Source: Mycobacterium sp. 1245805.9 (lineage in GTDB: Bacteria > Actinomycetota > Actinomycetes > Mycobacteriales > Mycobacteriaceae). From it: a stretch of 64,000 nt of DNA. Positions 33,942-42,928 of this stretch are shown piece after piece. Positions within the stretch are counted from its first letter, which is position 1, and every line of letters begins with the position of its first letter. The stretch spans positions 124,001-188,000 of the forward strand of contig NZ_LZKR01000004.1 of NCBI RefSeq assembly GCF_001672915.1, given 5' to 3'. The notes beneath the pieces are model-generated. The model worked only from the letters and a program-made list of their open reading frames with translations, was not told the DNA's origin and did not search any database. The position numbers and the translations under genes are program-made.

Positions 33942-34703
33942 TCAGCCGACGACGAACGGGCGGCCGAACCGGGTCACCACACAGGGCGAAAAGAGCGGGC
34001 GCAGGCGCTCGCCGGCCGGGCGCACCCCGCTCGCGCCGAGCAGGTCGTCGCTCAGCTCGACGATCTCAGCGCGGCGAAACGGCCACGGCTCGTGTTCGTT
34101 CGGCACCCACCAGGTCCGCCCGGCCTTGCGGGTGTGCGCCCCCCAGCGGGCGGTAAGCCAGATCTCCACCGGCGTCGGCTCGACCGCGTCCCCGACGGCG
34201 ACGGTCAGCCGGCTGCGCAGGCCTCGCTGAGGCCAGCGGCGCACGCTGTCGTACGCGATGTGCTCACCTCGCAGCGTCACCCGCATTCGTGACCAGACGT
34301 AGGGCACGCCGAGGGTCATCCGGATCACGGGCACGACGGCCAGCCGGGACGTTTCCAGCGACCGGAACAGCACGCCGTGCCGGCCGGCGTCGTCGATCGA
34401 ATACAACCGAACGTTGGTTTCCGCGAAGCCGCCGAAATACGGCACGGGAAACGTGGTGCCGACTTTGGTGGCGGTCAACACGAATGGGATCAGCCCCACG
34501 TAGGTCATCCCGTCGGCGAACACGTCCGGCCGGGTGCCGGGCGGGTAGAAACGTTCGACGCTCTCGGGCCGCACCGGCCAATGGACGAAGGTCAGGTCGT
34601 CCCAGCGCTGCTCGAACGTGACTGGGCCGGCGAGCGGGGGCGGGCTGACGGGGAACCCCACCAGGCCTGATTGCGCGTCCGGCAGGTCGGGTACGGCGGC
34701 CAT
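33942..34703 (-). CDS. DUF2071 (YqjF-like) protein
   Basis: Encodes 253 residues that match DUF2071: an early FVHWPVRPESVERFYPPGT segment, MTYVGLIPFVL, then YFGGFAETNVRLYSIDDAGRH (the conserved F-x-E-x-N-x-R-x-Y core). ATG 34703 or GTG 34709 can start it. The fold is thought to be acetoacetate-decarboxylase-like, function not settled. It is 39 bp before the Rv1927-like gene's end, with the same orientation. Confidence 0.85.
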   Translation of the reverse strand: MAAVPDLPDAQSGLVGFPVSPPPLAGPVTFEQRWDDLTFVHWPVRPESVERFYPPGTRPDVFADGMTYVGLIPFVLTATKVGTTFPVPYFGGFAETNVRLYSIDDAGRHGVLFRSLETSRLAVVPVIRMTLGVPYVWSRMRVTLRGEHIAYDSVRRWPQRGLRSRLTVAVGDAVEPTPVEIWLTARWGAHTRKAGRTWWVPNEHEPWPFRRAEIVELSDDLLGASGVRPAGERLRPLFSPCVVTRFGRPFVVG

Positions 34704-34748
34704 TCGCACATCGTTGCATGGGTAGGTGGCATGGGTGGCGTTTGCGGC

Positions 34749-35423
34749 CTATCCCTCCAGCTGACCGGAGATCCCGCGCTCGATGCTGGCCTGGGTCGTG
34801 GACGGCAACACGAGCAGGCCGTCGAGTTCTTTGCGGGCCAGGTCGAAGGCCCGCTGGCGTTCCTGCGGCGCCGCGGCGGGATCCGACGCCACCCGCAACA
34901 GGCTCTGGGCACGCGCGATCCGCTGTTGGGCCTCCCGCGAGAAGTCGCTGCGGCGTTTGCGCATCGCCTCGGCCTCGGCGACGTTGAACGCGGTCACGTA
35001 GTCCTCGACCGCGGTTTGATACAACGTCGCCGCCTCCCGGTCGTCGAGCAGGTCCTCGGCCTTGACCGGGCGCAGGAAGTCCGCCCGCAGCTTGGCTTTG
35101 TGAAAGCCGACCGTGAGCGGGTCCCGCATGTCGGTCATCAGCGGGAAGTCGAGAAGCTTGGCCACGTCGAGTTCGTACTCGAGCCAGCGGGCGTCGGTGC
35201 GGCCGTGCTCCTCGATGACGCGGCGCAGCGAACGCCATTGGGCCGCTTGGTTGTTCACGCTGCGGTCGGGCGGCGGGCCCGCGGCTTCGGCCGGTCGATC
35301 GACTTCGTGGCGCTGTTCGGTGCGGCGCTTATTGGCGCCGAACGCCCGCACCGCCGCGATGACCATGCCCGTCAGCGGCAGGATCACGATCAGCAGCTCC
35401 GCCAGGCGGATCAGCAAACCCAC
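34749..35423 (-). CDS. Rv1927-like membrane-anchored hypothetical protein
   Basis: From GTG 35423 this encodes 224 residues: one N-terminal membrane helix (LLIRLAELLIVILPLTGMVI) then a long charged helical domain (EAEAMRKRRSDFSREAQQR, RQRAFDLARKELDGLLVLP). I rejected the longer open frame, whose upstream part runs into fadD31. It lies 16 bp downstream of fadD31 and matches the Rv1927/fadD31 neighbourhood of M. tuberculosis. Function unknown. Confidence 0.82.
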   Translation of the reverse strand: MGLLIRLAELLIVILPLTGMVIAAVRAFGANKRRTEQRHEVDRPAEAAGPPPDRSVNNQAAQWRSLRRVIEEHGRTDARWLEYELDVAKLLDFPLMTDMRDPLTVGFHKAKLRADFLRPVKAEDLLDDREAATLYQTAVEDYVTAFNVAEAEAMRKRRSDFSREAQQRIARAQSLLRVASDPAAAPQERQRAFDLARKELDGLLVLPSTTQASIERGISGQLEG

Positions 35424-35439
35424 ACCGCCAGGATGCCAT

Positions 35440-37275
35440 CTAACGGACGCCCAATGTGCCGCTGAGGTATTCGGCGCGGCAGGCCCGTCGGGCCAGTTTT
35501 CCGCTGGTGGTGCGCGGGATGGCGCCGGCCGGCAGGAAGCGCACGTTCCAGACCGCCACACCGTGCCGCCGCGACACCGCGCTCTCGATCGCCTCGATCG
35601 CTGGCCGCGGATCGTCGCGGCTGGTGCCGGCGGCGCGTTCGGCGATCACCACGAGGCGTTCTTCGCCGTTCGCGGGGACGGCGAACGCGGCGACGTATCC
35701 GCGGCGCACCATCGGCGAGGCTTCCGCGACGGTGGCCTCGATGTCTTGCGGGTAGTGGTTGCGCCCCGCGATGGTGATCAGGTCCGCGATACGCCCCGTC
35801 ACGTAGATCTCGCCGTCGAGGTAGACGGCGAGATCCCCGGTCCGCAACCAGGTTCGCTCGGCCGCCGAGCCCTCGGCGTGGCTGCCCTCGGCCAGGCGCG
35901 ACTGCAGCTTGGCGCCGAAGGCGAGCTGGGTTTGCTCGGGCAGCCCCCAGTAGCCGCGACCGACGTTGTCGCCCTGCAGCCAGACCTCGCCGACCGAACC
36001 GTCGGGCAGCTCGGATCCGCTGTCGGGGTCGACGATCACCGCCCACAGGCTGCGGGCGATCCGGCCGCAGGACACCTGCGCCACGGCGGTGGGGGCGTCC
36101 GCGTCGACGCGTACCGCGTGACCGGCGCTCAATTGTTCGCGGTCGAGATACGCGACGGATGCCTCGGCGTCGGCATCGATGGTCGCGATGAGCAGGGTCG
36201 CCTCCGCGATGCCATAGGAGGGCTTGAAGGCGGTGCGCGGCAACCCATACGGGGCGAAGGCGTTGTTGAACGTGCGGATCGCGTCGATGCTGACCGGTTC
36301 GGAACCGATGATCATCACCACGTTGCGCAGGTCGACGTCGTCACCGGGCGCGGGCAGGCCGCGCTGCGCCGTCCACTCGTAGGCGAAGTTGGGTGCGGCG
36401 GTCACCACCCGGCCCTGCTTCGACCCGGCGGACAGGGCGTGGATCCAGCGCAGCGGCCTGCGGACAAATGCGGTGGGCGCCATCAGGGTCGAGTGCCCGC
36501 CGTACACCGCGGGAAAGCCGATCATCGACAGGCCCATGTCGTGGTAGAGCGGTAACCAGCTGACGCCGTGGGTGTTCCGGTCCAGCAGGTCGATCGAGAG
36601 GATCATCTGCACGAGGTTGGTGCCGACCGCGCGGTGGGTGATCTCCACGCCGACCGGTGGCCGGGTCGACCCCGAGGTGTACTGCAGGTGCGAGACGCGG
36701 TCGATGTCCAGCTCGACGGGGACGAACCGCTCCCCCGCCGAGTCCGGCACGGCATCGATGACGATCAGGTGCGGCTTGCGCAGGTCCGGCAGGCTCTCCA
36801 GGAAGCCCTCGACCGCCGCTTTGGCCGCCGCCGTCGTGAGGACCGCGGCGGGTTCGGAGTCGCGAAGCGCGGTCTGCAGCCGCTCGGCGTGGCCCGGCAG
36901 CTCGGGCGCGAACAGCGGGACCGCGATGGCGCCCGCCTTGATCGCGGCGTAGAACCCGGCGACGTAGTCGATGCCCTGCGGGGCCAGGACCGCTACCCGA
37001 TCGCCCTCGGCGGCGAACTTCTGCACCTCCGCGGCGATCGCCTGCAACCGGACACCCAGTTGGCTCCACGTCACTTCGAAGGTTTGGCCTTCGGAGCGCG
37101 CGTAGTCCAGGTAGCGATACGCGACGGCGTCACCGACGTTGGCGATGTTGCGATCGATGAGGGAGATCAGCGTGGTGCCCGGCGGCAGCGCGACGCCGCC
37201 GTCGGCGTCCAGGCAGTCCTCGATCAACAGCAGGCCTTTTGGAGCCGCGGCGTCGTGGCGGGTACCGCAATCCAT
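35440..37275 (-). CDS. fadD31: FadD31, fatty-acyl-AMP ligase (FAAL)
   Basis: Encodes 611 residues of an ANL adenylating enzyme: YTSGSTRPPVGVEITHRAVG is the P-loop-like A3 motif, PLYHDMGLSMIGFP the A4 region, LRTGDLAVYLDGEIYVTGR the A7/A8 hinge, and TSGKLARRACR the A10 Lys. The FAAL-type insertion (EPVSIDAIRTFNNAFAPYG) is present, so it makes acyl-adenylates, usually for a polyketide synthase, rather than acyl-CoA. No PKS lies in the window. The gene order with the Rv1927-like gene supports the name fadD31. Confidence 0.92.
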   Translation of the reverse strand: MDCGTRHDAAAPKGLLLIEDCLDADGGVALPPGTTLISLIDRNIANVGDAVAYRYLDYARSEGQTFEVTWSQLGVRLQAIAAEVQKFAAEGDRVAVLAPQGIDYVAGFYAAIKAGAIAVPLFAPELPGHAERLQTALRDSEPAAVLTTAAAKAAVEGFLESLPDLRKPHLIVIDAVPDSAGERFVPVELDIDRVSHLQYTSGSTRPPVGVEITHRAVGTNLVQMILSIDLLDRNTHGVSWLPLYHDMGLSMIGFPAVYGGHSTLMAPTAFVRRPLRWIHALSAGSKQGRVVTAAPNFAYEWTAQRGLPAPGDDVDLRNVVMIIGSEPVSIDAIRTFNNAFAPYGLPRTAFKPSYGIAEATLLIATIDADAEASVAYLDREQLSAGHAVRVDADAPTAVAQVSCGRIARSLWAVIVDPDSGSELPDGSVGEVWLQGDNVGRGYWGLPEQTQLAFGAKLQSRLAEGSHAEGSAAERTWLRTGDLAVYLDGEIYVTGRIADLITIAGRNHYPQDIEATVAEASPMVRRGYVAAFAVPANGEERLVVIAERAAGTSRDDPRPAIEAIESAVSRRHGVAVWNVRFLPAGAIPRTTSGKLARRACRAEYLSGTLGVR

Positions 37276-37369
37276 AAGCGCAGTCTAGGGGCCCGACGGC
37301 GCAGCCCCGGGGTGCCGGGTCGGGCCCGGGCGGGCACCCGCGCGGCGGCGCGGCGAACCTGTTCGGCGC

Positions 37370-37966
37370 CTACCGGCGGCTCGCTCGACGGCCGAACAGG
37401 GCGAGTAGCTGCTCGCTTGGCGTGGCGGTGGCGGGCGACGCCAGCGGCGCGGCGAACACCCCTCCGGCCCGCCCGGCCTGGGCTAGGGGTGGCGAAACGC
37501 ACAACAGCGCCGAGGCGACATCCGACGGAATGGGGCGATCGGTTCGGCAGGCCTGCGCGATATCCCACGCGTGCAGCACCATCTCGATCGCCCCAACGTA
37601 GACAACGGTTTTGGAGGGAAGCGCGCGGCCGTAGATTTCACACCACAGGCCGGCCGCGGGTGCCGTGTTCGACACGAGCAGCAAGTCGATGATCGCGACC
37701 CGCAACGCGGCGACGGGATCGGACGGATCGCCCTCGGCCGGCACCCGTTCGGACCCGCGGTCCGGGTCACCCGCCAACAGCACGTCGGCGACATCCGCCA
37801 GGGAGCTGCGCACGTGCCACAGCAGCCGGCGCAGGTCCCAGTCCGGGCAGGGCGTCGGCGCCGACAGGTCGGCCTCGCGAACCAAGAGAAGGTTGCCGAA
37901 CAGGTATCGGGTCGCCTCGGCCAGAACGGGGAGTTCATCGGTGTCGGACACGGTCCGGGCCCTCAC
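37370..37966 (-). CDS. DinB/maleylpyruvate-isomerase-type protein
   Basis: Starts at GTG 37966, which overlaps the sigma-factor stop (GTGA). 198 residues with PCPDWDLRRLLWHVRSSLAD (first His) and AIEMVLHAWDIAQACRTDRP (second His and Asp), the metal-binding pattern of mycothiol-linked DinB-like proteins. Translational coupling suggests it works with the ECF sigma factor, perhaps as a sensor or thiol enzyme. The track's longer frame is a shadow of the sigma gene. Confidence 0.85.
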   Translation of the reverse strand: MRARTVSDTDELPVLAEATRYLFGNLLLVREADLSAPTPCPDWDLRRLLWHVRSSLADVADVLLAGDPDRGSERVPAEGDPSDPVAALRVAIIDLLLVSNTAPAAGLWCEIYGRALPSKTVVYVGAIEMVLHAWDIAQACRTDRPIPSDVASALLCVSPPLAQAGRAGGVFAAPLASPATATPSEQLLALFGRRASRR

Positions 37967-38940
37967 CCCGCGAACGTCTCGGGCAACCCGAACTTGGCGA
38001 CCAGCGTGGCGTCGTTGAAGGCAACGATCCGTGAGATGCGACCGCCGGCCAGCGACAGCACGTCCAGGCCGTGAGCCTGGAAAGAACCGTCCGCCGCCCG
38101 CCGGTACATGGCGAACGCCGGGGCGCCGTTGGCGCGGGTGTAGGCGAGCCGCCATTGATCCGGCGTATGCAGCACCACCCGCGCGATGAATCCGCGCACC
38201 GCCTCCCGGCCCGTGAACCACGTTGGGATGGGCGGCATTTCGAGCTCCACGTCGGCCCGCAGAAGCTCCGCCAGCAGGTCGACGTCGGCGTGTTCGAAGG
38301 CGGCCATGTAGCGGTCGAGCACGCCGCGCAGCTCCGGTTCGGCGGGTTCGCCAAGCTCGTCGAGCAGCGGGCCGGCCTCGGCCAGTCGCGCCCGGGCGCG
38401 CTGCAACGCGCTGTTCACCGCCGGCGTGGACGTCTCCAATATCTCGGCGACTTCGCCGGCCTGCCAACCCAACACGTCGCGCAGCACCAGGACCGCGCGC
38501 TGCAACGACGACAAATGTTGCAGCGCAGCGACGAACGCCAAACGGACGCTGCTGCGCAACGACACCACCACCGCGGGATCGTCGGTGGCGCCGTACAGCA
38601 GGCTGTCGGGCGCGGGTTGCAACCACGGGATCTCGGATTGCGCCGGGGCCAGCGCGGCCGTCGCGCTGTCGGCCGGGGCGCTCAGCCCGGAGGGCAGCGG
38701 ACGCCGCTTGTGCGCCGGCAACGCGTTCAGGTACGTGTTCGTCGCAATCTTGTAGAGCCACAACCGCACCGAGGAGCGGCCCTCGAACTTCTCGTAGGCC
38801 TGCCACGCGCGCAGGTAGGTGTCCTGCACCAGATCCTCGCATTCGTCGACCGATCCGAGCATGCGATAGCAGTACGCCCGCAACTCGGGTCGGTACTGTT
38901 CGGCGACTTGCGCGAAATCGTCGGCGCTGGCGTCCGGCAT
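37963..38940 (-). CDS. ECF sigma factor with C-terminal SnoaL domain (SigG/SigX5-type)
   Basis: Encodes 325 residues: sigma region 2 (YRPELRAYCYRMLGSVDECED and DTYLRAWQAYEKFEGRS), region 4 (LPAL-type: LSSLQRAVLVLRDVLGWQAG, then SALQRARARL), and a SnoaL-like tail (YMAAFEHADVDLLAELLRAD, PTWFTGREAVRGFI). In this group the SnoaL domain replaces a membrane anti-sigma factor. Which ECF group exactly is not clear. It sits in a five-gene minus-strand run with two SDRs and DUF899 upstream and DinB downstream. Confidence 0.9.
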   Translation of the reverse strand: MPDASADDFAQVAEQYRPELRAYCYRMLGSVDECEDLVQDTYLRAWQAYEKFEGRSSVRLWLYKIATNTYLNALPAHKRRPLPSGLSAPADSATAALAPAQSEIPWLQPAPDSLLYGATDDPAVVVSLRSSVRLAFVAALQHLSSLQRAVLVLRDVLGWQAGEVAEILETSTPAVNSALQRARARLAEAGPLLDELGEPAEPELRGVLDRYMAAFEHADVDLLAELLRADVELEMPPIPTWFTGREAVRGFIARVVLHTPDQWRLAYTRANGAPAFAMYRRAADGSFQAHGLDVLSLAGGRISRIVAFNDATLVAKFGLPETFAG

Positions 38941-38953
38941 GGCCCGAAGCCTT

Positions 38954-39703
38954 TCACGACCCGCTGCGCGACGGCCGGGGATCGCTGGGATTCTGCTCGC
39001 CCGGCTCGGGGTCCTCCCACCATTGCGCGGGCTGATCGCCGTACGCGTCGTGCCAGTTCCACCACGCATACGCGGGGCCCTGCGGGTACCCTTCCGGCGA
39101 GTCCTCCCAATCCTCTTGCCGCCCAAGGGCGGTCATGTCGAGGTAGCTCCAGGTGGTGCCCAGCGCCTCGTCGCCGCGGTTGTTGATGAAGTACGTGCGG
39201 AACACCCGTTCGCCGTCGCGGATGAACGCGTTGGTGCCGTGCCACTCGTCGACCCCGAAGTCGCGGTCGAACTCGTCGGTGATGGTGTACCACGGCATCT
39301 GCCACCCCATCCGGGCCTTCACCCGCTCGATGTCGGCCTGGCCTGCGCGGGAGGCGAACACCAGGGTGGTGCTGCGGGCGTTGAGATGCGCCAGGTTGCC
39401 GATGTGATCGGCGATCATGGAGCAGCCGCGGCAGGCGTGGTCGGGCCAGCCGTCCACCCCCGGCTCCAAGAACGCCCGGTAGACGATCAGCTGACGCCGG
39501 CCAGCGAACATGTCCAGCAGGCTCACCCTGCCGTCGGGCCCGTCGAACTGGTAGCGCTTGTCCACTTCCAGCCACGGCATCCGGCGGCGCTGGGCGGCCA
39601 GCGCGTCGCGCGCCCGGACGAGCTCCTTCTCCTTGACGAGCAGCCGCTGGCGCGCGGCGTCCCATTCCTGCGCCGACACGATCGGGGGCGTTTGCATGTC
39701 CAT
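38954..39703 (-). CDS. DUF899 family, thioredoxin-fold protein
   Basis: Encodes 249 residues with typical DUF899 features: WDAARQRLLVKEKELVRARD at the start, RRRMPWLEVDKRYQFDGPDG, then GCSMIADHIGNLAHLNAR and DFGVDEWHGTNAFIRDGE. The CRGC pair (HACRGCSM) may be redox-active. DUF899 proteins are predicted thioredoxin-like and often neighbour ECF sigma genes in actinobacteria. It starts 13 bp before the sigma gene. Confidence 0.88.
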   Translation of the reverse strand: MDMQTPPIVSAQEWDAARQRLLVKEKELVRARDALAAQRRRMPWLEVDKRYQFDGPDGRVSLLDMFAGRRQLIVYRAFLEPGVDGWPDHACRGCSMIADHIGNLAHLNARSTTLVFASRAGQADIERVKARMGWQMPWYTITDEFDRDFGVDEWHGTNAFIRDGERVFRTYFINNRGDEALGTTWSYLDMTALGRQEDWEDSPEGYPQGPAYAWWNWHDAYGDQPAQWWEDPEPGEQNPSDPRPSRSGS

Positions 39704-39734
39704 GTCCAGCCTTTCGGTTGCGGTGGAGGGTCTT

Positions 39735-40481
39735 TCAGGCGATCTTCTGCAGGCCGGCGCCGGTCAGCAGGTAGCCCGCGGCGACGGCCTCGGTGTCGGA
39801 CTGCACCAGCTCGACGACGGCCGCGCCGGCGACCCGCGGGTCGACCAGTTCGCCGAGCTGCTTGACGTATTCCTCCTCCGATCGGCCCTCGCGGGCCGCG
39901 TACGCCCGCACGGCGGGGCGGCCGAGCTCGGTCAGCGGCGTGATGCGGGGCAGCAGGGCGGTGAAGCTGATGTCCAGACCCGCGCGGTTCGCTTCGTCCT
40001 GGGCGTAGCCGGTGATGAACCGTTGGGTGGCTTTGGCGCCGGCGTACCCGCCGCTGAGCGGTGATCCGGCCAGGGCGGCGCCGCTGCTGAAAACCACCAC
40101 CCGGCTGCCGGGGCGCAGCGGTTTGAGCAGGGCCTCGCGCAGCCAATGAAAGGCGATGCGCACGTCGGTGTTCCAGTTGGCCGAGAACGTCTCCCAGGTG
40201 TGGTGTTGAAGCGGGCGAGGCAACGGGCTTGCCCCGGCCACCAGCACCAAAATCTCTGGGTCGTACCGATCCAGCAGGGTGCCCGGCGCCGATGCGTCGG
40301 CCGCGTCGGCGACGACCGCTTCGATGCTGCCGGCGCCGTCGGTGGGGTCGGGAAACGTCGTGGCGGTGCGGGACACCGCGACGACGGAGGCGCCGGCTTC
40401 GGCCGCGGCCGTCGCGATGCCGCGGCCCAGGCCCCGGCTGGCGCCCACGATGAGTGCGGTGTGGCCGGATAGGTTGTTCAT
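39735..40481 (-). CDS. Short-chain dehydrogenase/reductase
   Basis: Encodes 248 residues: ALIVGASRGLGRGIATAA is the cofactor loop, and VVFSSGAALAG plus GGYAGAKATQRF the S-Y-x-x-x-K site. The tyrosine-lysine pair is kept. It is 31 bp upstream of DUF899 and 21 bp downstream of the next SDR, same strand, so in the sigma-factor operon. Substrate unknown. Confidence 0.88.
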   Translation of the reverse strand: MNNLSGHTALIVGASRGLGRGIATAAAEAGASVVAVSRTATTFPDPTDGAGSIEAVVADAADASAPGTLLDRYDPEILVLVAGASPLPRPLQHHTWETFSANWNTDVRIAFHWLREALLKPLRPGSRVVVFSSGAALAGSPLSGGYAGAKATQRFITGYAQDEANRAGLDISFTALLPRITPLTELGRPAVRAYAAREGRSEEEYVKQLGELVDPRVAGAAVVELVQSDTEAVAAGYLLTGAGLQKIA

Positions 40482-40502
40482 CTTGTCCTCCTGGTGATGG
40501 TG

Positions 40503-41252
40503 TTATGCGGGCGTTGCCGTCGCAAGCAGCTGGGCGTACTGGCGTTCCAGCTCCTTGGCCGGGGTGCTGTCCCAGCCCGCGGCGATGGAGCGCGAGATCG
40601 GGTCGGGGAAGACGTCCTGCTCGCCTCGCTGCAGCGCGTCGAAGACGGCCGCCGCCACCGACTGCGGGGTGGCCTTCGGGATGTCGAGATCGCGGCTCAT
40701 GTCGGTGTCCACGGGACCGGTGAAAACCGCGAAAACCCGCACGCCCTGCGGCGCCAGGACGGCGCGCAGCGACTGGGTGAGGTTGAGCGCGGCCGCCTTG
40801 GAGACCGAGTAGGCCGGGATGATCGGCAGCGGCGCCAACGCGTTGACCGACAGGTTGTTGATCACCGCTCCCCCGGAACGAATGAGCGCCGGCAGGAACG
40901 CCTGCGTCACCGCATGGGTGCCGAACAGGTTCACGGCGAGGTGGCGTTCGAGCACGGCGGGATCGCTCAGGTCGTCGTAGAGCGCGATGCCGGCGTTGTT
41001 GATCAGCACGTCAAGCGATTCCACCGTCGCGGCGGCCGCGCGGATTTGCGCCGCGTCGGTGACGTCGAGCGCCACCGGGACCACCCGCTCGTCGGGAAAT
41101 GCGGAACCGTCTCGCGAACCCGCGTAGACCCGGCTGGCTCCCCTGCGCAGGGCTTCCTTCACGAAGGCCCGACCGATGCCGCGGTTGGCACCGGTCACCA
41201 AGACCGATTTGTCCGCGACTGTGTCCTGTGCCGTGTCCTCTGCCAAACCCAT
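40503..41252 (-). CDS. Short-chain dehydrogenase/reductase
   Basis: Encodes 249 residues: VLVTGANRGIGRAFVKEAL, NNAGIALYDD, Ser in VINNLSVNALAPLP and AYSVSKAAALNL. First gene of the five-gene run. A terminator-like hairpin with a T run sits 24 bp upstream (41272-41301), between promoter and start, so expression may be set by attenuation. GAGAGGGGC lies before the ATG. Confidence 0.88.
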   Translation of the reverse strand: MGLAEDTAQDTVADKSVLVTGANRGIGRAFVKEALRRGASRVYAGSRDGSAFPDERVVPVALDVTDAAQIRAAAATVESLDVLINNAGIALYDDLSDPAVLERHLAVNLFGTHAVTQAFLPALIRSGGAVINNLSVNALAPLPIIPAYSVSKAAALNLTQSLRAVLAPQGVRVFAVFTGPVDTDMSRDLDIPKATPQSVAAAVFDALQRGEQDVFPDPISRSIAAGWDSTPAKELERQYAQLLATATPA

Positions 41253-41271
41253 GACAAGCCCCTCTCAAGCG

Positions 41272-41301
41272 AAAAGCCCCCGCACGGGGGTGTGCGGGGG
41301 C
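41272..41301 (-). terminator. Intrinsic terminator or attenuator in the leader of the SDR/sigma operon
   Basis: On the minus strand: GCCCCCGCAC (41301-41292), 6-base loop, GTGCGGGGGC (41285-41276), then TTTT. The stem is 10 bp, all paired. It ends 19 bp before the SDR start codon and there is no upstream gene on that strand, so it terminates the operon's own leader or a leader RNA. Confidence 0.75.
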
Positions 41302-41521
41302 GTCGATGGTGTAGCGGTCGAACTACAGGTATAGACAGTTCCCGTCGCGGAAACTCATCGCAAAGCCGGACCCCAATTTCCGCGGGTGGCGCGCCGCGGG
41401 GCGTCGGCTTCTGGCAACCTCGGTTGTCATCGCGGCCGGGCGTGCCTTAGTTCACCCGGCCGCAACAAAACTGGGGTTGCCTTGGGCGGGGATTTCGGAA
41501 ACGGGGAGATAGGGCCGACAG

Positions 41522-42928
41522 ATGACGACAACACAGCCTCGACGGGTGGAACGACGCGGCTTCATCCAGCGGCTCACCGAGGTGTGCGTCCGCTACGTCG
41601 AACGCCTCATGCCCGACCCCTACCTGTTCGCGGTCATCCTCACCCTCATCGTCGTCGCGCTGGTGGCGCTGCTGGTCCGGGGCGCGTCGGCCTCCGGCAT
41701 TCTCAAGGCGTGGTACGGCGGGGTATGGGGACCGCAGAACATCTTCACCTTCGCGTTCCAGATGGTGCTCGTGCTGGTGACGGGTTACACGCTGGCCGAG
41801 GCGCCCGCCCTCAAGCGCGCCATCGTGCGGCTCGCGAGCAAGCCGAAGAACCAGGTCCAGGGCGCCCTGCTGTGTTTCGGGGTCAGCACCGTCTTCTCCC
41901 TGCTGAACTGGGGGCTCGGTTTGGTGGCGGGCGCTCTGGTCGCGCGGCAGGTGGCAAAGCGCCTGCGCGGGGCGCATTTCGGCTACCTGATCGCGACCGG
42001 GTTCATGGGCTACATCGTCTGGACGCAGGGCCTGTCGTCGTCGATCGCGCTGGCCAACACCGACACGACGAGCCCGATCAACGTGATCCACAAGATCGCC
42101 GGGATCACCGTGCCGTTGACGCTGACGGTTTTCCAGCCCTACAACTGGATCGCGGTGATCGCCGTCGTCGCCCTGCTCGCCGTCGCGATCTGGCGCATGG
42201 AGCCCAGACATGGCCTCGAGCCCGATCCCGCGGTCTTCGACGAGGAGCCGGAGCCACCCGCGCCCGACGGCAAGCGGACGTTTGCCGAGTGGTTGGAAAA
42301 CCTGTGGATTCTCAACGTCATTGTCTTCGTCGCGGGCATCACGTACTTCGTGCTGAGCGGCTTCGCGCTGAACATCTCCTCGATGATCATGCTGTTCACC
42401 ATCACCAGCGCCCTGCTGCACCGGACGCCGATTCGCTTCATCCGGGCGTTTTCGGGGGCGGCGAAGGTGTCCGGCCCGCTGCTGCTGCAGTATCCGCTGT
42501 ACGGCGGGATCGTCGGTCTGTTGGGTTATCTGCCCACCGGATCGGGCAAAGCACTGCAGACGGTGCTGGCCGAGGCGCTGGTGCGGGGCGCCGATCAGTA
42601 CACGCTGCCCTTCCTGACGTTCGTCGGGTCGGTCATCATCTCCCTGTTCGTGCCCTCCGGCGGGGGCCACTGGGCGGTGCAGGGACCGATCGCCGTCGAC
42701 TCGGCGCTGGCCATCGGGCAGCACTCGCCGGCATACCTCGGGCTGACCTCGATGTCGGTCGCGGTCGGCGAGGGGGTCGCGAACATGATCCAGCCGTTCT
42801 GGCTGCTGCCCGTGCTCGCCATCGCGAAGCTCAATGTCCGCCAGGTGATGGGTTTTACGGTGATCGCCTTCCTGATCGGTTTCGCGGTCGCCAGCGCCAT
42901 GGTCCTCATTGCGCCGTATGTCATCTGA
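41522..42928 (+). CDS. atoE: AtoE-type short-chain fatty acid transporter
   Basis: Encodes 468 residues and about 12 membrane helices. VERLMPDPYLFAVILTLIVV, SKPKNQVQGALLCFGVSTV, NWGLGLVAGALVARQV and FVPSGGGHWAVQGPI are hallmark segments of the AtoE (TIGR00366/SCFA) transporters, which carry short-chain fatty acids such as butyrate and acetoacetate. GGGGAGA lies upstream of the ATG. It overlaps the next gene by 11 bp. No beta-oxidation genes accompany it, so the cargo may differ. Confidence 0.9.
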   Translation: MTTTQPRRVERRGFIQRLTEVCVRYVERLMPDPYLFAVILTLIVVALVALLVRGASASGILKAWYGGVWGPQNIFTFAFQMVLVLVTGYTLAEAPALKRAIVRLASKPKNQVQGALLCFGVSTVFSLLNWGLGLVAGALVARQVAKRLRGAHFGYLIATGFMGYIVWTQGLSSSIALANTDTTSPINVIHKIAGITVPLTLTVFQPYNWIAVIAVVALLAVAIWRMEPRHGLEPDPAVFDEEPEPPAPDGKRTFAEWLENLWILNVIVFVAGITYFVLSGFALNISSMIMLFTITSALLHRTPIRFIRAFSGAAKVSGPLLLQYPLYGGIVGLLGYLPTGSGKALQTVLAEALVRGADQYTLPFLTFVGSVIISLFVPSGGGHWAVQGPIAVDSALAIGQHSPAYLGLTSMSVAVGEGVANMIQPFWLLPVLAIAKLNVRQVMGFTVIAFLIGFAVASAMVLIAPYVI

